From positions 1 through 64,000 of IMG/VR virus record IMGVR_UViG_3300006921_000009: 64,000 bases of DNA; one strand, 5' to 3'. Positions within the stretch are counted from its first letter, which is position 1, and each line of letters opens with the position of its first letter. Both the position numbers and the translations under genes were made by a program. The notes under the pieces were generated by a model that was not told the origin of the DNA, did no database searches, and saw nothing but the letters and a program-made list of their open reading frames with translations. This document shows positions 17,849 through 25,672 of this stretch, piece by piece. Source of the DNA: a virus.

Positions 17849-18334
17849 TTATTTACCTGTACTACCAAAGCCACCTTCTCCTCTCTCTGTATCACCTAAT
17901 GATTTTACAGGCTTAAAAGAAAATTCATTGACTTTTTCAACCCACATTTGAGCAACTCTATCTCCTACTTTATAAGGAAATGCTGCGTATATTAAACGTG
18001 GTTGTTTTAGTTCTTGTGCTCCGTAGCCAGTCTGTGTTAATACTTTTGTTGGTATGCCTCTGAACTTCAACATCCATTCTCCTCTGTAATCAGAGTCAAT
18101 TTGTGCTGGTGAGTTCTGCATTACCCAGTAAGCCTTAGTAAAAGAACTTCTAGGTGCAAGACATGCTTTGTATCCTTTAGGAATTGCTGTAGCAAAACCT
18201 AATTTAACAACTGCTTCATTACCTCCAGGTGTATACTCTATTTCTGTAGCTATTACATCTACACAAGCTGCTCCAGGAGTAGCTAATGTAGGTAATACTG
18301 CTGCATCGTGCAGTCTTTTAATTTCTACTTCCAT
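17849..18334 (-). CDS. dut: dUTP pyrophosphatase (trimeric dUTPase)
   Basis: A 161-aa protein with all five trimeric dUTPase motifs in order: PGAACVDV (motif 1), APRSSF (2), QIDSDYRGEW (3, with the catalytic aspartate region), GDRVAQM (4) and the glycine-rich RGEGGFGSTG (5) at the C-terminus. It hydrolyses dUTP to dUMP and pyrophosphate, keeping uracil out of DNA and feeding thymidylate synthesis. It sits directly upstream of ribonucleotide reductase (7 bases), forming a dNTP supply pair. Length is normal for the family. Confidence 0.95.
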   Translation of the reverse strand: MEVEIKRLHDAAVLPTLATPGAACVDVIATEIEYTPGGNEAVVKLGFATAIPKGYKACLAPRSSFTKAYWVMQNSPAQIDSDYRGEWMLKFRGIPTKVLTQTGYGAQELKQPRLIYAAFPYKVGDRVAQMWVEKVNEFSFKPVKSLGDTERGEGGFGSTGK

Positions 18335-18336
18335 AA

Positions 18337-18567
18337 TTAACCTCTGAAAGGTACGTATGATTCATCTTCTACATCTTCAAGCTTTTGCTCAACTATGTAG
18401 TACTCATAACCTTTACTCTTCATGTACTTGTCTACCTCCTCTAAAAGAGAGTGATCAAACATACCTGTTGCTTTAGTAGCCCATTGGTAAAAACCTGCTA
18501 CCATTTTTGTAACTTTAATACGAGGTTCCCCGTTATACAAAGTCACTGTTTCTTGTACTGCATCCAT
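18337..18567 (-). CDS. Small protein of unknown function between dUTPase and the 18533 gene
   Basis: A 76-aa protein starting MDAVQETVTLYNGEPRIK. I preferred this ATG at 18567 to one at 18618 because the longer form would overlap the upstream gene by 86 bases instead of 35. The middle holds a basic aromatic stretch (KMVAGFYQWATKATG) and the C-terminus is acidic. It ends 2 bases before the dUTPase start, so it is translationally coupled. No motif is recognised. Confidence 0.65.
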   Translation of the reverse strand: MDAVQETVTLYNGEPRIKVTKMVAGFYQWATKATGMFDHSLLEEVDKYMKSKGYEYYIVEQKLEDVEDESYVPFRG

Positions 18568-19345
18568 CTTCTGATTCAATTTTAAATTGGTTTTTGTAAA
18601 TTTCTTGGTCAAGTACATAAGTATCTAATAACTCAGCATCATCTGATAGTTTAGCACCTAAATCTGACTCAATTTTTGCCTTTCTCTCTGCACTTTTATA
18701 GAGGATCTGCCCGATTGCTTTAGTTCTGTTGCTATTATGAAATTCCATAATCCTAACCTTTGCTTGGTTAGATATTTGTGAGTATTTACCCTCCATAATC
18801 AAAGCAACATCTTCTGCATACTTTTCTGGTATTGTAAATTTGTACATTGAATGGTACTTATCTGGTTCTGTAGACCCTATAAAGTCCCTTCTGTTCTCTA
18901 TTGTCATTTCAAAATCAGCAAAACTTTTAGCACCAGAAAACCTGTATAATAAATACAATTCTGTGCCATCATGTTTAGCTTCATCTCCTATAAAGGCATT
19001 AGTAAATTCTACTGACCAACGCCAATAGTTTCTATTATTGCCCAAAAAAGGCATTAAAAATGTACCTGTTGTTGTTATTTTACGAAAAGTGTATAGTTCG
19101 TATCCTGTAGTGGTTCTACTGCTTTTCTTTACTTCGCTTATTTTATATTTCTGCTTGCCAACTGTTATGACATCGCCTTTACTTATTCTGTAGTCCCCAT
19201 CATAATCAAGACCAACGAGTTTCCCCTTTTCATCTAACACTTCGTATTTAGCAGCTACTGGATGTATAGAAATTAATCTAGTACTCAATGCTTCCATACG
19301 GATGTCTACACCATTTGGTAGTGTAGTAGATGTGATTTTTCTCAT
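18533..19345 (-). CDS. Unknown protein with N-terminal beta-rich region
   Basis: A 270-aa protein. Residues 20-95 alternate in a beta-strand pattern with short glycine turns (YEVLDEKGKLVGLDYDGDY, then VITVGKQKYKISEV), suggesting a small barrel. The second half (about 150-250) is charged and helical with arginine/lysine clusters (NRTKAIGQILYKSAERKAK). It starts exactly where the flap-endonuclease gene ends (one-base overlap) and overlaps the next gene by 35 bases, so it belongs to a tightly packed DNA-metabolism operon. I recognise no family. Confidence 0.7.
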   Translation of the reverse strand: MRKITSTTLPNGVDIRMEALSTRLISIHPVAAKYEVLDEKGKLVGLDYDGDYRISKGDVITVGKQKYKISEVKKSSRTTTGYELYTFRKITTTGTFLMPFLGNNRNYWRWSVEFTNAFIGDEAKHDGTELYLLYRFSGAKSFADFEMTIENRRDFIGSTEPDKYHSMYKFTIPEKYAEDVALIMEGKYSQISNQAKVRIMEFHNSNRTKAIGQILYKSAERKAKIESDLGAKLSDDAELLDTYVLDQEIYKNQFKIESEDGCSTRNSDFV

Positions 19346-20091
19346 TATGTAATTATTTTAATTGGGTCTTTTAATTCAGGTATGTATCCTACAGCACCTA
19401 AAAAGTCTTCATCTGTTCTTAACATATAAACTTGTCTGAAGTTCTTTTGGTACTCATATAGGGCAATACCTGGTTGTTTAAAGTGCTCTAAGTAAGCTTT
19501 ATAGGCAGCAAGTGGATATAATTCCGGTCTTACCTCATCTATAATCTTCTTAGCTTTAGCTTCTCCTTTACCTGGGATTCCTTTAATATTGTCGCCACTA
19601 TCTCCCATAATAGATTGTACGTGAAGAAACTTATTAGCTTCTTCTTTAGTTGTAATAGAGTACTCATCTTTACGGTAGTTATACATACTACCTTCAACTT
19701 GCTTTATTACGTCCTTATCTATAGCACATACAAAGCTCTTAGAAATGTCAGGGAATTTACCATCTAGAAACTGTTGCTGTATATATGCAACTGCGTCATC
19801 TGCTTCTACTCCTGCCCAATCTTCTGCTTGATACTGTTCTCTTAAATAAGCCTTTAATGTTCTAAGATATAGTAAAGGACTACTCTTAGATCTTGTTCCT
19901 TTGTAGTCTTCATTTATGTTATGTCTAAAGTACTTACCTTTAGATAACAACAGATAGTAATCAGTACTACCTGTTGTTTCTAAAATTTTAGCTATTAAAC
20001 TATCTATTTTCTCAACACTTTCTTGTATAGTGTCTTTTGAACATAAATAACATAAAGAATCCCCATCAATAATTGCGAGTGTTCTTTCCAT
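19345..20091 (-). CDS. 5'-3' exonuclease / flap endonuclease (FEN family)
   Basis: A 248-aa structure-specific nuclease resembling T5 D15 and the PolA 5' nuclease domain. The conserved acidic residues are visible: IIDGDSL at the N-terminus, GVEADDAVAYI in the middle, AIDKDV, and GDSGDNIKGIPGKG, the helix-hairpin-helix DNA-binding and metal region. It removes RNA primers or flaps during replication, and fits with the separate phage DNA polymerase at 32652, which lacks this domain. The ATG overlaps the amidase stop (TAATG), implying coupled translation. Confidence 0.9.
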   Translation of the reverse strand: MERTLAIIDGDSLCYLCSKDTIQESVEKIDSLIAKILETTGSTDYYLLLSKGKYFRHNINEDYKGTRSKSSPLLYLRTLKAYLREQYQAEDWAGVEADDAVAYIQQQFLDGKFPDISKSFVCAIDKDVIKQVEGSMYNYRKDEYSITTKEEANKFLHVQSIMGDSGDNIKGIPGKGEAKAKKIIDEVRPELYPLAAYKAYLEHFKQPGIALYEYQKNFRQVYMLRTDEDFLGAVGYIPELKDPIKIIT

Positions 20092-20864
20092 TATGATTTC
20101 ATTAATATTAAATACTCTTCATACTTATCACCTAGTTTAGCGTAAGCATTTTTAATAAATGAGTTATCATGAGAACCAGTTAAATCTAGATCAACGCTTT
20201 GTGCATAACCTAAATGATAATGGTGTACCCATTGTCTAAACTGATTTCCCTCTAGCCTATTAACAAATATAGAATCAGGTTTAATAGTAGGTACAGTAAT
20301 TAACTGAATACCATCAAAGATAGCATTAGCTATTCTGTCCTGCTCTGTCATTAGAATTTTACATTCTCTCTCATTTGTCATAAAAGCACATTCTATAAGT
20401 ACAGCTGGACAATTAGTCCGTGTAACCATAGCAAATCCTGCTTCTTTAAGCCCACGCATTCTAAACTCCGTCATTTCTTTTAAGTACTCATCGGCTAATA
20501 TCTTTGCAATTGCATCAGATTTAGTTTCCCCTCTAGAAGTATAAATAGAAAATCCGTTAGCTGACTCCTTATTGAATGCATCAGCATGTACAGATATAAG
20601 AATAGCATCTGGATTGTTTTTGTATAGTGAATTAGCCCTACGACACCTTTCTGATAGTGAGATATCTTCCCACTCTGGTACAATAAGTTCACAAACTATC
20701 CCTGCATCATCACATAACTCTTTAATTCTAGAAGTGATTTCTCTATTAAATACGCCTTCAAATAACTGCGTACCATCACTCCATACTGGTGATCTTTTAC
20801 CAGGTGTCACATAAACCCCAGTTTCAGGGTTTAGTGCACCATGACCATTATCTAATATAATCAT
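20091..20864 (-). CDS. N-acetylmuramoyl-L-alanine amidase (Amidase_3), endolysin
   Basis: A 257-aa zinc amidase that cuts the bond between muramic acid and the stem peptide. The metal/catalytic set of the Amidase_3 fold is visible: DNGHG (His8), Glu36, SVHADA (His93) and LIECAFMTN (Glu158). The C-terminal 70 residues (about 188-257) form an extra domain with no clear match that may bind the wall. There is no signal peptide, so export would need a holin. A second muralytic enzyme, a membrane-anchored lysozyme, lies at 25673. Both are on the replication strand, not in the late module, which is unusual for lysis genes. Confidence 0.9.
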   Translation of the reverse strand: MIILDNGHGALNPETGVYVTPGKRSPVWSDGTQLFEGVFNREITSRIKELCDDAGIVCELIVPEWEDISLSERCRRANSLYKNNPDAILISVHADAFNKESANGFSIYTSRGETKSDAIAKILADEYLKEMTEFRMRGLKEAGFAMVTRTNCPAVLIECAFMTNERECKILMTEQDRIANAIFDGIQLITVPTIKPDSIFVNRLEGNQFRQWVHHYHLGYAQSVDLDLTGSHDNSFIKNAYAKLGDKYEEYLILMKS

Positions 20865-20874
20865 TATTTAGGTT

Positions 20875-21963
20875 TTAGTGAATAATTACTATTTGTTTGT
20901 CTTCCAACGTTTTTTGTGCAGTTAAACTTTCTAACATATTTCTTTGTAAATCGTCATTGTAGTCAACGCTTTCTATAGCATTAAGCTCTGGTTCTCCTCC
21001 TTTGATACCATCTGCAAATACCTCGTTATAGAAACTATTACCGTTGATTCTTTCTACTTTAACATCAGATAACACATCTACCATACCTTTTCGTATTAGT
21101 CTTACTAATTCTTTACTATAAATAGAATCTTCTTTATCAAAGTCCTTATCTAAAGTAATAGTAAAAATAGATTTATTTATATCCAATGTATCTTCAGATT
21201 TTTTTGCTCCTGTAGTTAATTTTAATAGATAATAATCTACATAATCAGGATTTAAAGTTAACATAGCAATAACTTTTCTGTTATTATGATCTACAAGAGA
21301 AAAATGATTTGCCTCTAGACCAAAATCCCGGAACTGAAAATACTCCCCTCTACTACTATTCTTAGACTTAAACCATCCAAATAAATCTTGGTATCTTGCT
21401 GCTCCAGCTCTAAGGCTAAGAAGCCTATCAAATCTATTAGGTAATCTTAAACTAGCATCTAATAAGTCAGAAAATACTTTTTCTAATTGATCCGCTGGTT
21501 TATTAACTAAGTTAGGGTTAAGTATTACTGGAGAAATAGAATTAATCTTATGAAGATCTCTACGATTATCTATACTTAATCTAACGTAAGTGTCTAGTTT
21601 CTCGCTTTCATCACGTTGGTAAGTATCAACACTTACATAATTTGATCTATTTGTACGTAGTCTACCACTTGCTCTGCCGTAAGTACTATAACGTGTACTA
21701 TTCATTAATCCTTCAGTAGCTATATTTTGTCTTCCTCCTAATAAATAAAATGGAATTCTACTTAAATTTTCAGTATAGACTGTATAACTTCTTGTATTAG
21801 CCATATACCTACCTTTTAGCCAACGGTTAAATAACTCTTGTGTATTCTCCATATCAGAATAGGACTCGTTGAATCTAGCACGACTTCTGTGAATATGATG
21901 TGATAAGAAATCACTAACTGTATCTTTTAATACTTCTTCGCTTACTTTTATGTGTCTTCCCAT
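20875..21963 (-). CDS. Unknown 362-aa protein beside the ubiquitin-like cassette
   Basis: No family recognised. The first 130 residues are rich in arginine, serine and tyrosine (HHIHRSRARFNESYSDM; later RLRTNRSNYVSVDTYQRDE); the centre is helical with RLPNRFDRLLSLRAGAARYQ and the C-terminus is acidic. It starts 49 bases after the E1-like gene and ends 10 bases before the amidase, in the same orientation, so it is probably cotranscribed with the conjugation cassette. It could be a target, an adaptor or unrelated. Confidence 0.7.
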   Translation of the reverse strand: MGRHIKVSEEVLKDTVSDFLSHHIHRSRARFNESYSDMENTQELFNRWLKGRYMANTRSYTVYTENLSRIPFYLLGGRQNIATEGLMNSTRYSTYGRASGRLRTNRSNYVSVDTYQRDESEKLDTYVRLSIDNRRDLHKINSISPVILNPNLVNKPADQLEKVFSDLLDASLRLPNRFDRLLSLRAGAARYQDLFGWFKSKNSSRGEYFQFRDFGLEANHFSLVDHNNRKVIAMLTLNPDYVDYYLLKLTTGAKKSEDTLDINKSIFTITLDKDFDKEDSIYSKELVRLIRKGMVDVLSDVKVERINGNSFYNEVFADGIKGGEPELNAIESVDYNDDLQRNMLESLTAQKTLEDKQIVIIH

Positions 21964-22012
21964 AATTTTAATTTATTAAGAGGACTACACTTAGTATAGC
22001 CCTCAATAATGT

Positions 22013-22693
22013 TTATAATTCTTCTCCTGCAACGTACATCATAGGCAAAGCAAAATCTGTCTTAAATGGAATCACACGGTCATTATTACCACTAGCTTTA
22101 TTGGCTATGTAATTGTTTAGACCTGATACCATCAAAGAGCCGATAAGTGCTCCGCAATGACTAGTAGATTTAAAAGAGCAAGGTGCTTCTGCAACTTCAC
22201 TATCTTCAAACAGATGTTTTCTGTATTCTTCTTCCTGTCCTTTTTGAACAAGAAAAACCATACCAACTTCTGCTAACATTCTACCATCTACAAATAACTC
22301 ACGCTTTTCATAGGTTGCCCATTTCTCAAACATAGCTTTACGAGCTGACATATTGTCAAAACAGCTAAATGTTACAGGAGCAACCATACCGTCTTCTGTT
22401 GTCCACCTATCATAAGTGTTAACAGTAGCGTCTGATCCACAGAAGTTTTTAATATTTGCTTCTGCTGCGTGTGTTTTAAATAATCCTATTTGATTTGTAC
22501 TAAATAATTGACCTCCCATATTGGTTTCATCAATTTCATCCATATCATATAGATATAATTTGTGTCCTATTCTACCTAAGAATAGTGTTGCCCAGCTACC
22601 TATACCGCCAACCCCTCCCACAACTATGTGTAGGAGAGATTTAGCCCAAGGTGCGTCTGAAAATCTAACTTTTTTGTTATCTACTTCGCTCAT
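22013..22693 (-). CDS. E1-like (ThiF/MoeB/UBA) activating enzyme of the ubiquitin-like cassette
   Basis: A 226-aa Rossmann-fold adenylating enzyme. Visible are the nucleotide loop GGVGGIG (residues 26-32), acidic YDMDEIDETN (Asp50, Asp52, Asn58), Gln62 and Lys73 as expected for ATP binding, and the CFDNMSAR motif with Asp113. Cys172 and Cys180 (EAPCSFKSTSHC) are candidates for the catalytic thioester cysteine. The usual N-x-x-R-Q arginine of E1/ThiF is replaced (TNMGGQ), which is odd. Size and partners match the ThiF protein of PRTRC-type operons. I chose the ATG at 22693, 17 bases after the JAB stop, over one at 22735 inside that gene. It would adenylate the C-terminus of the small Ubl at 25419 and pass it to the E2-like protein. 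Confidence 0.85.
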   Translation of the reverse strand: MSEVDNKKVRFSDAPWAKSLLHIVVGGVGGIGSWATLFLGRIGHKLYLYDMDEIDETNMGGQLFSTNQIGLFKTHAAEANIKNFCGSDATVNTYDRWTTEDGMVAPVTFSCFDNMSARKAMFEKWATYEKRELFVDGRMLAEVGMVFLVQKGQEEEYRKHLFEDSEVAEAPCSFKSTSHCGALIGSLMVSGLNNYIANKASGNNDRVIPFKTDFALPMMYVAGEEL

Positions 22694-22710
22694 TTTTTTA
22701 GTCTTTGTTT

Positions 22711-24015
22711 TTATTTTAGTTCTCTTTCTAAGCAATATTGCTCAGATACTGGTACTCCAGTTAATCTCTTTACTTCTTCTGCATCAAATTCATCTTCAAA
22801 TAATAAATACTCATCTATTATTGTAGTTAATGAATCATAACAAGTCAAGCTTGTATATGGCTCAAGAATTGCATACATAGATACTGCTATTGCGTGTAAA
22901 TCAAGTTGCGTTAAATTACGACCAAAGTATAGCTCACAGTTTTCTGCAAAGTCTGCTTCTACTGTTTCCATAAATTTAGCAATCTCAACAATATCTGTTT
23001 CTTCTTCAATAGACATAATAACTTCGTGTATGTTTAAATACATTTCATTAGTTTGACCTAAAATTTGACCCAATAACGGTTCACATAAAGTTGAATAGAA
23101 TTCTCCATCTAAAGCTTTTTCTTCTTCTAAATGTGCTGCTTCTATTCTATCAGCTATACCGTAACTAAAAGCATCAAAATGTCCATTCCAATCATCATCA
23201 AAATCTGTACCAGCATCACTATATACTACAGTAGATGGTTTTACAGGTGTTTGTTGAGAAAATAAAGAAGGCTGGTTCCAAGACTGCCATTTATTACTAT
23301 TATAACTAGTATAAGTTGCCTTAGCTGCTTTTTCTTTCTTTTTTGCTGTAATACTATCAATTCTTTCTTGTAGTCCTTCAGGAGCTTTTGTATCTGATGC
23401 TAAACTAAGTTTACAATCCATTAGATATAACATTTCCTCTGTTTGCGTTAAATCTTGTTTGTCTACTTGTGTGATAGGTCCTTTTGCACCTACCCAAGTC
23501 TTAGTTGTTTCTTTTTTACCTACAGTAGTCTCTGTACCGCATACTGCAACTTTAGCACACCAATCTTCAACGTTCTTATAGTTTACAATTAAACTTAAAT
23601 AGTAGTTGTGTTGAGGTGCATTATCATGTAATTCTGCTGTATCTGTACCAGAAAAGTAACAAGCCATATTATGATGTGTATGCAAGTGACCTATCTTACC
23701 TCCAGCTTCTAGATGATCCATCCATTGCTCTGTAGCGTAATCGTCCCCAGCTTCCATATCATATTCTGTATATGCACTTGTTCCTATATCCATAAGAATA
23801 CAATCATCTACTGATATAACCCATTTATTAGGGTCAGTATCAATAGATCCTTCTTTAGTAGAGTACAATAAAATTGCACTCCACTCTGTGTTTTGTTTAA
23901 CCTGCTTATGTAAAAAGTTAACTTTATTTACAAAGTTATCTGATAACACTACGCTAGGTGTGTATTTTGTCTTTACTTCCGTTCTTTTTGCTTTTACTTT
24001 GCTTAATTTTTCCAT
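22711..24015 (-). CDS. JAB/JAMM metalloprotease of the ubiquitin-like cassette
   Basis: A 434-aa protein with a complete JAMM active site: Glu44 (NTEWSAILLYS), then HTH at residues 112-114, seven residues, Ser122 and Asp125 (E...HxHx7SxxD). JAMM enzymes of this kind cleave ubiquitin-like proteins from conjugates or trim their C-terminal tails. The domain covers about residues 20-175. A lysine-rich helical region follows (about 215-235), then a long acidic helical C-terminus (about 285-434) not present in the minimal family, perhaps for substrate or partner binding. It lies between the E2-like and E1-like genes, 9 and 17 bases from each, so the three form one operon. Confidence 0.9.
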   Translation of the reverse strand: MEKLSKVKAKRTEVKTKYTPSVVLSDNFVNKVNFLHKQVKQNTEWSAILLYSTKEGSIDTDPNKWVISVDDCILMDIGTSAYTEYDMEAGDDYATEQWMDHLEAGGKIGHLHTHHNMACYFSGTDTAELHDNAPQHNYYLSLIVNYKNVEDWCAKVAVCGTETTVGKKETTKTWVGAKGPITQVDKQDLTQTEEMLYLMDCKLSLASDTKAPEGLQERIDSITAKKKEKAAKATYTSYNSNKWQSWNQPSLFSQQTPVKPSTVVYSDAGTDFDDDWNGHFDAFSYGIADRIEAAHLEEEKALDGEFYSTLCEPLLGQILGQTNEMYLNIHEVIMSIEEETDIVEIAKFMETVEADFAENCELYFGRNLTQLDLHAIAVSMYAILEPYTSLTCYDSLTTIIDEYLLFEDEFDAEEVKRLTGVPVSEQYCLERELK

Positions 24016-24024
24016 AATCTTTGT

Positions 24025-25230
24025 TTATAAAGTTTGGTGTCTGTAATTTCTATTAAATTCATACACAGTATCTAAATAGAGATTAGTTACTGCTAAAATA
24101 CTTGTATTATCTATATCTATAGTTTCCCAATTGATATTTGGAGCTACTTCTTCACTATCTAGATTAGCTATAACATTATCTAAAGTAATTTCAAAATGGA
24201 CAGGTTGTCCTCCCCATGTTAAAACCCTATCAGCTTGTTCTGAACCATTAAATGCTTCTGCTTGTGTTATTTTGGCTAAATACCTAGATATAGGGTGGCT
24301 AAATCCTTCTGAATTATTACTTAAAGGGATAAAATTATAATTAACTTTGTTACCTAGTATAGATGTTAAAAGTCTTCTTTCTACTATTGCATCATCTAAT
24401 TCCCATTGTTCTTTTAGTACTAACCTAAGTGCCGGTACTATAGAATTATTAACATTAGATATTGCTACTGGGTCTCTTCTTGTTGCTCTATTTAAATCAA
24501 TTCTACTATTTATATCTCCTACTATCTCAGGTTGTAGTTCAGGATTTTCTGATAATACCTTTAGTAAACTATTTTTAATACGTTTTTTTACTCTATATTC
24601 TTCAAGTAGCTCCGAACAGCTACCATTATCGTTGTCTTTTTCATGTACTACATTTCTTATATGGTAATAAGGTCCACCACCTATTGATTCCCATACTGCA
24701 TAAGTACGTAGCAACAATAAAGTTTCTGTTAAAAGTGATTCTGTAATACCTTCTACTGCCATATGTGTTGTAGCAAAAGCTAATTCGGTACCACCACCTA
24801 AACACATAGTACGCCATGTAAAATACTCAGTTATATCTCCTCTAGTGCCGCTTCTATTATTGTGTGGATGTGCAAAGCCTAGCATTGCTTCTAATGTAGT
24901 AGCACTTGTTCTTAGTGCTTTTAATTCTGGAGTAACTAACTTTGAAAAATCATCACTAATAGGTAAAGCTATATGATAATTTGTTATAGTATGGCTATCT
25001 CCTCTTCTGTTTGTAATTGTTCCTTCTGGAATCCTAACAACTAAACGCCAGGTAGGACGTACGTCACTATTATACCTCCAGGCTTCTGTTAAGTTATCTT
25101 CACATAGCGACAAGTCCCAATCTCCTGGGAATATTGCTTCCGCTACACTTGTTATTAAGTCAATTTTTAGTTGACGTGGATCCTTTTCTTCGCTTACTAC
25201 TTCTATTTCTTCGTTTACTTGTTCTGTCAT
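24025..25230 (-). CDS. E2-like conjugating protein of the ubiquitin-like cassette
   Basis: A 401-aa protein. The N-terminal half has the layout of divergent prokaryotic UBC/E2 domains: strands WRLVVRIPEG and YHIALPIS, then FAHPHN (His121-Pro-His123) and about 20 residues later TMCLGGGTEL, where Cys143 is the likely thioester cysteine. The HPHx...CLG signature is what I know from E2-like proteins in bacterial Ubl operons (for example PRTRC protein B and related phage/plasmid sets). The C-terminal half (about 200-401) is larger than in those relatives and ends with a helical acidic tail. It would accept the Ubl from the E1-like enzyme. A terminator-like hairpin lies just before its start. Confidence 0.75.
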   Translation of the reverse strand: MTEQVNEEIEVVSEEKDPRQLKIDLITSVAEAIFPGDWDLSLCEDNLTEAWRYNSDVRPTWRLVVRIPEGTITNRRGDSHTITNYHIALPISDDFSKLVTPELKALRTSATTLEAMLGFAHPHNNRSGTRGDITEYFTWRTMCLGGGTELAFATTHMAVEGITESLLTETLLLLRTYAVWESIGGGPYYHIRNVVHEKDNDNGSCSELLEEYRVKKRIKNSLLKVLSENPELQPEIVGDINSRIDLNRATRRDPVAISNVNNSIVPALRLVLKEQWELDDAIVERRLLTSILGNKVNYNFIPLSNNSEGFSHPISRYLAKITQAEAFNGSEQADRVLTWGGQPVHFEITLDNVIANLDSEEVAPNINWETIDIDNTSILAVTNLYLDTVYEFNRNYRHQTL

Positions 25231-25245
25231 AATTAACTTATTAAA

Positions 25246-25272
25246 AAGAGGAGAGCATTATACCCTCCTCTT
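25246..25272 (-). terminator. Intrinsic terminator/attenuator inside the ubiquitin-like cassette
   Basis: AAGAGGAG (25246-25253) and CTCCTCTT (25265-25272) pair perfectly over 8 bases and on the minus strand are followed by five U residues. It lies after the Ubl and 40-aa genes and before the E2-like start at 25230. Partial read-through would give more Ubl than enzymes, a sensible stoichiometry for a modifier. Confidence 0.75.
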
Positions 25273-25294
25273 ATATTATTGGTTTAAATCTTCG

Positions 25295-25417
25295 TTAAGG
25301 AGTATCCTCAGTTTCTGAAATAATTGCAGGTATTACTACCTTTTTATGCCACTTTAAAATGACATTTTTTAATCTTTTTACCTCAGAGTCAATTTTCTTT
25401 TGATCTTCAGCTGTCAT
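25295..25417 (-). CDS. 40-aa charged protein between Ubl and E2-like genes
   Basis: A short frame encoding MTAEDQKKIDSEVKRLKNVI, then a basic KWHKKVV segment and an acidic end (SETEDTP). It reads as one amphipathic helix. The ATG comes one base after the Ubl stop, so it is translated with the Ubl. It may be a small cofactor or an adaptor of the cassette, or merely a filler gene; no homologue is known to me. Confidence 0.6.
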   Translation of the reverse strand: MTAEDQKKIDSEVKRLKNVILKWHKKVVIPAIISETEDTP

Positions 25418-25418
25418 C

Positions 25419-25658
25419 TTACTTACCAGATTTAATTTTACTTGGTGTTAAGAATACAGAAAACGCTCCTACAGGAAGTACACTGCTGTCAGATGTTAAT
25501 CCTTCACGTACACCTCTAATCATTGCTGATGAGTCATTTGCATTAAAAGAACCTTCTGCATTAATTTCTGCTTTAAGCTCTCCCCATACTGTTGCTGCAG
25601 ATGTTAATTCTACTCTTACGTCTCCTTGTGGGCTGATAATTGTGATAATTCTGTTCAT
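25419..25658 (-). CDS. Ubiquitin-like modifier (PRTRC protein C-type)
   Basis: A 79-aa protein with a beta-grasp-like pattern: two N-terminal strands (NRIITIISPQGDVRVELT), a helix (TVWGELKAEINAEG), and later strands ending VGAFSVFLTPSKIKSGK. Length, single-domain form and a C-terminal tail rich in K/S/G are those of the small Ubl proteins of bacterial conjugation operons. It ends in Ser-Gly-Lys, not Gly-Gly, so removal of the last residue by the JAB enzyme would expose glycine; this is an inference. It is the first cassette gene, 14 bases after the lysozyme stop. The call rests heavily on the E1, E2 and JAB neighbours; the sequence alone would be weak. Confidence 0.75.
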   Translation of the reverse strand: MNRIITIISPQGDVRVELTSAATVWGELKAEINAEGSFNANDSSAMIRGVREGLTSDSSVLPVGAFSVFLTPSKIKSGK

Positions 25659-25672
25659 AGTCTTTGTTTTTT

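Noticed and set aside
20240-20290. Minus-strand TATATTTG-like element inside the amidase gene
   Set aside because: A single match in coding sequence with no paired -33 box; expected by chance in A/T-rich DNA.
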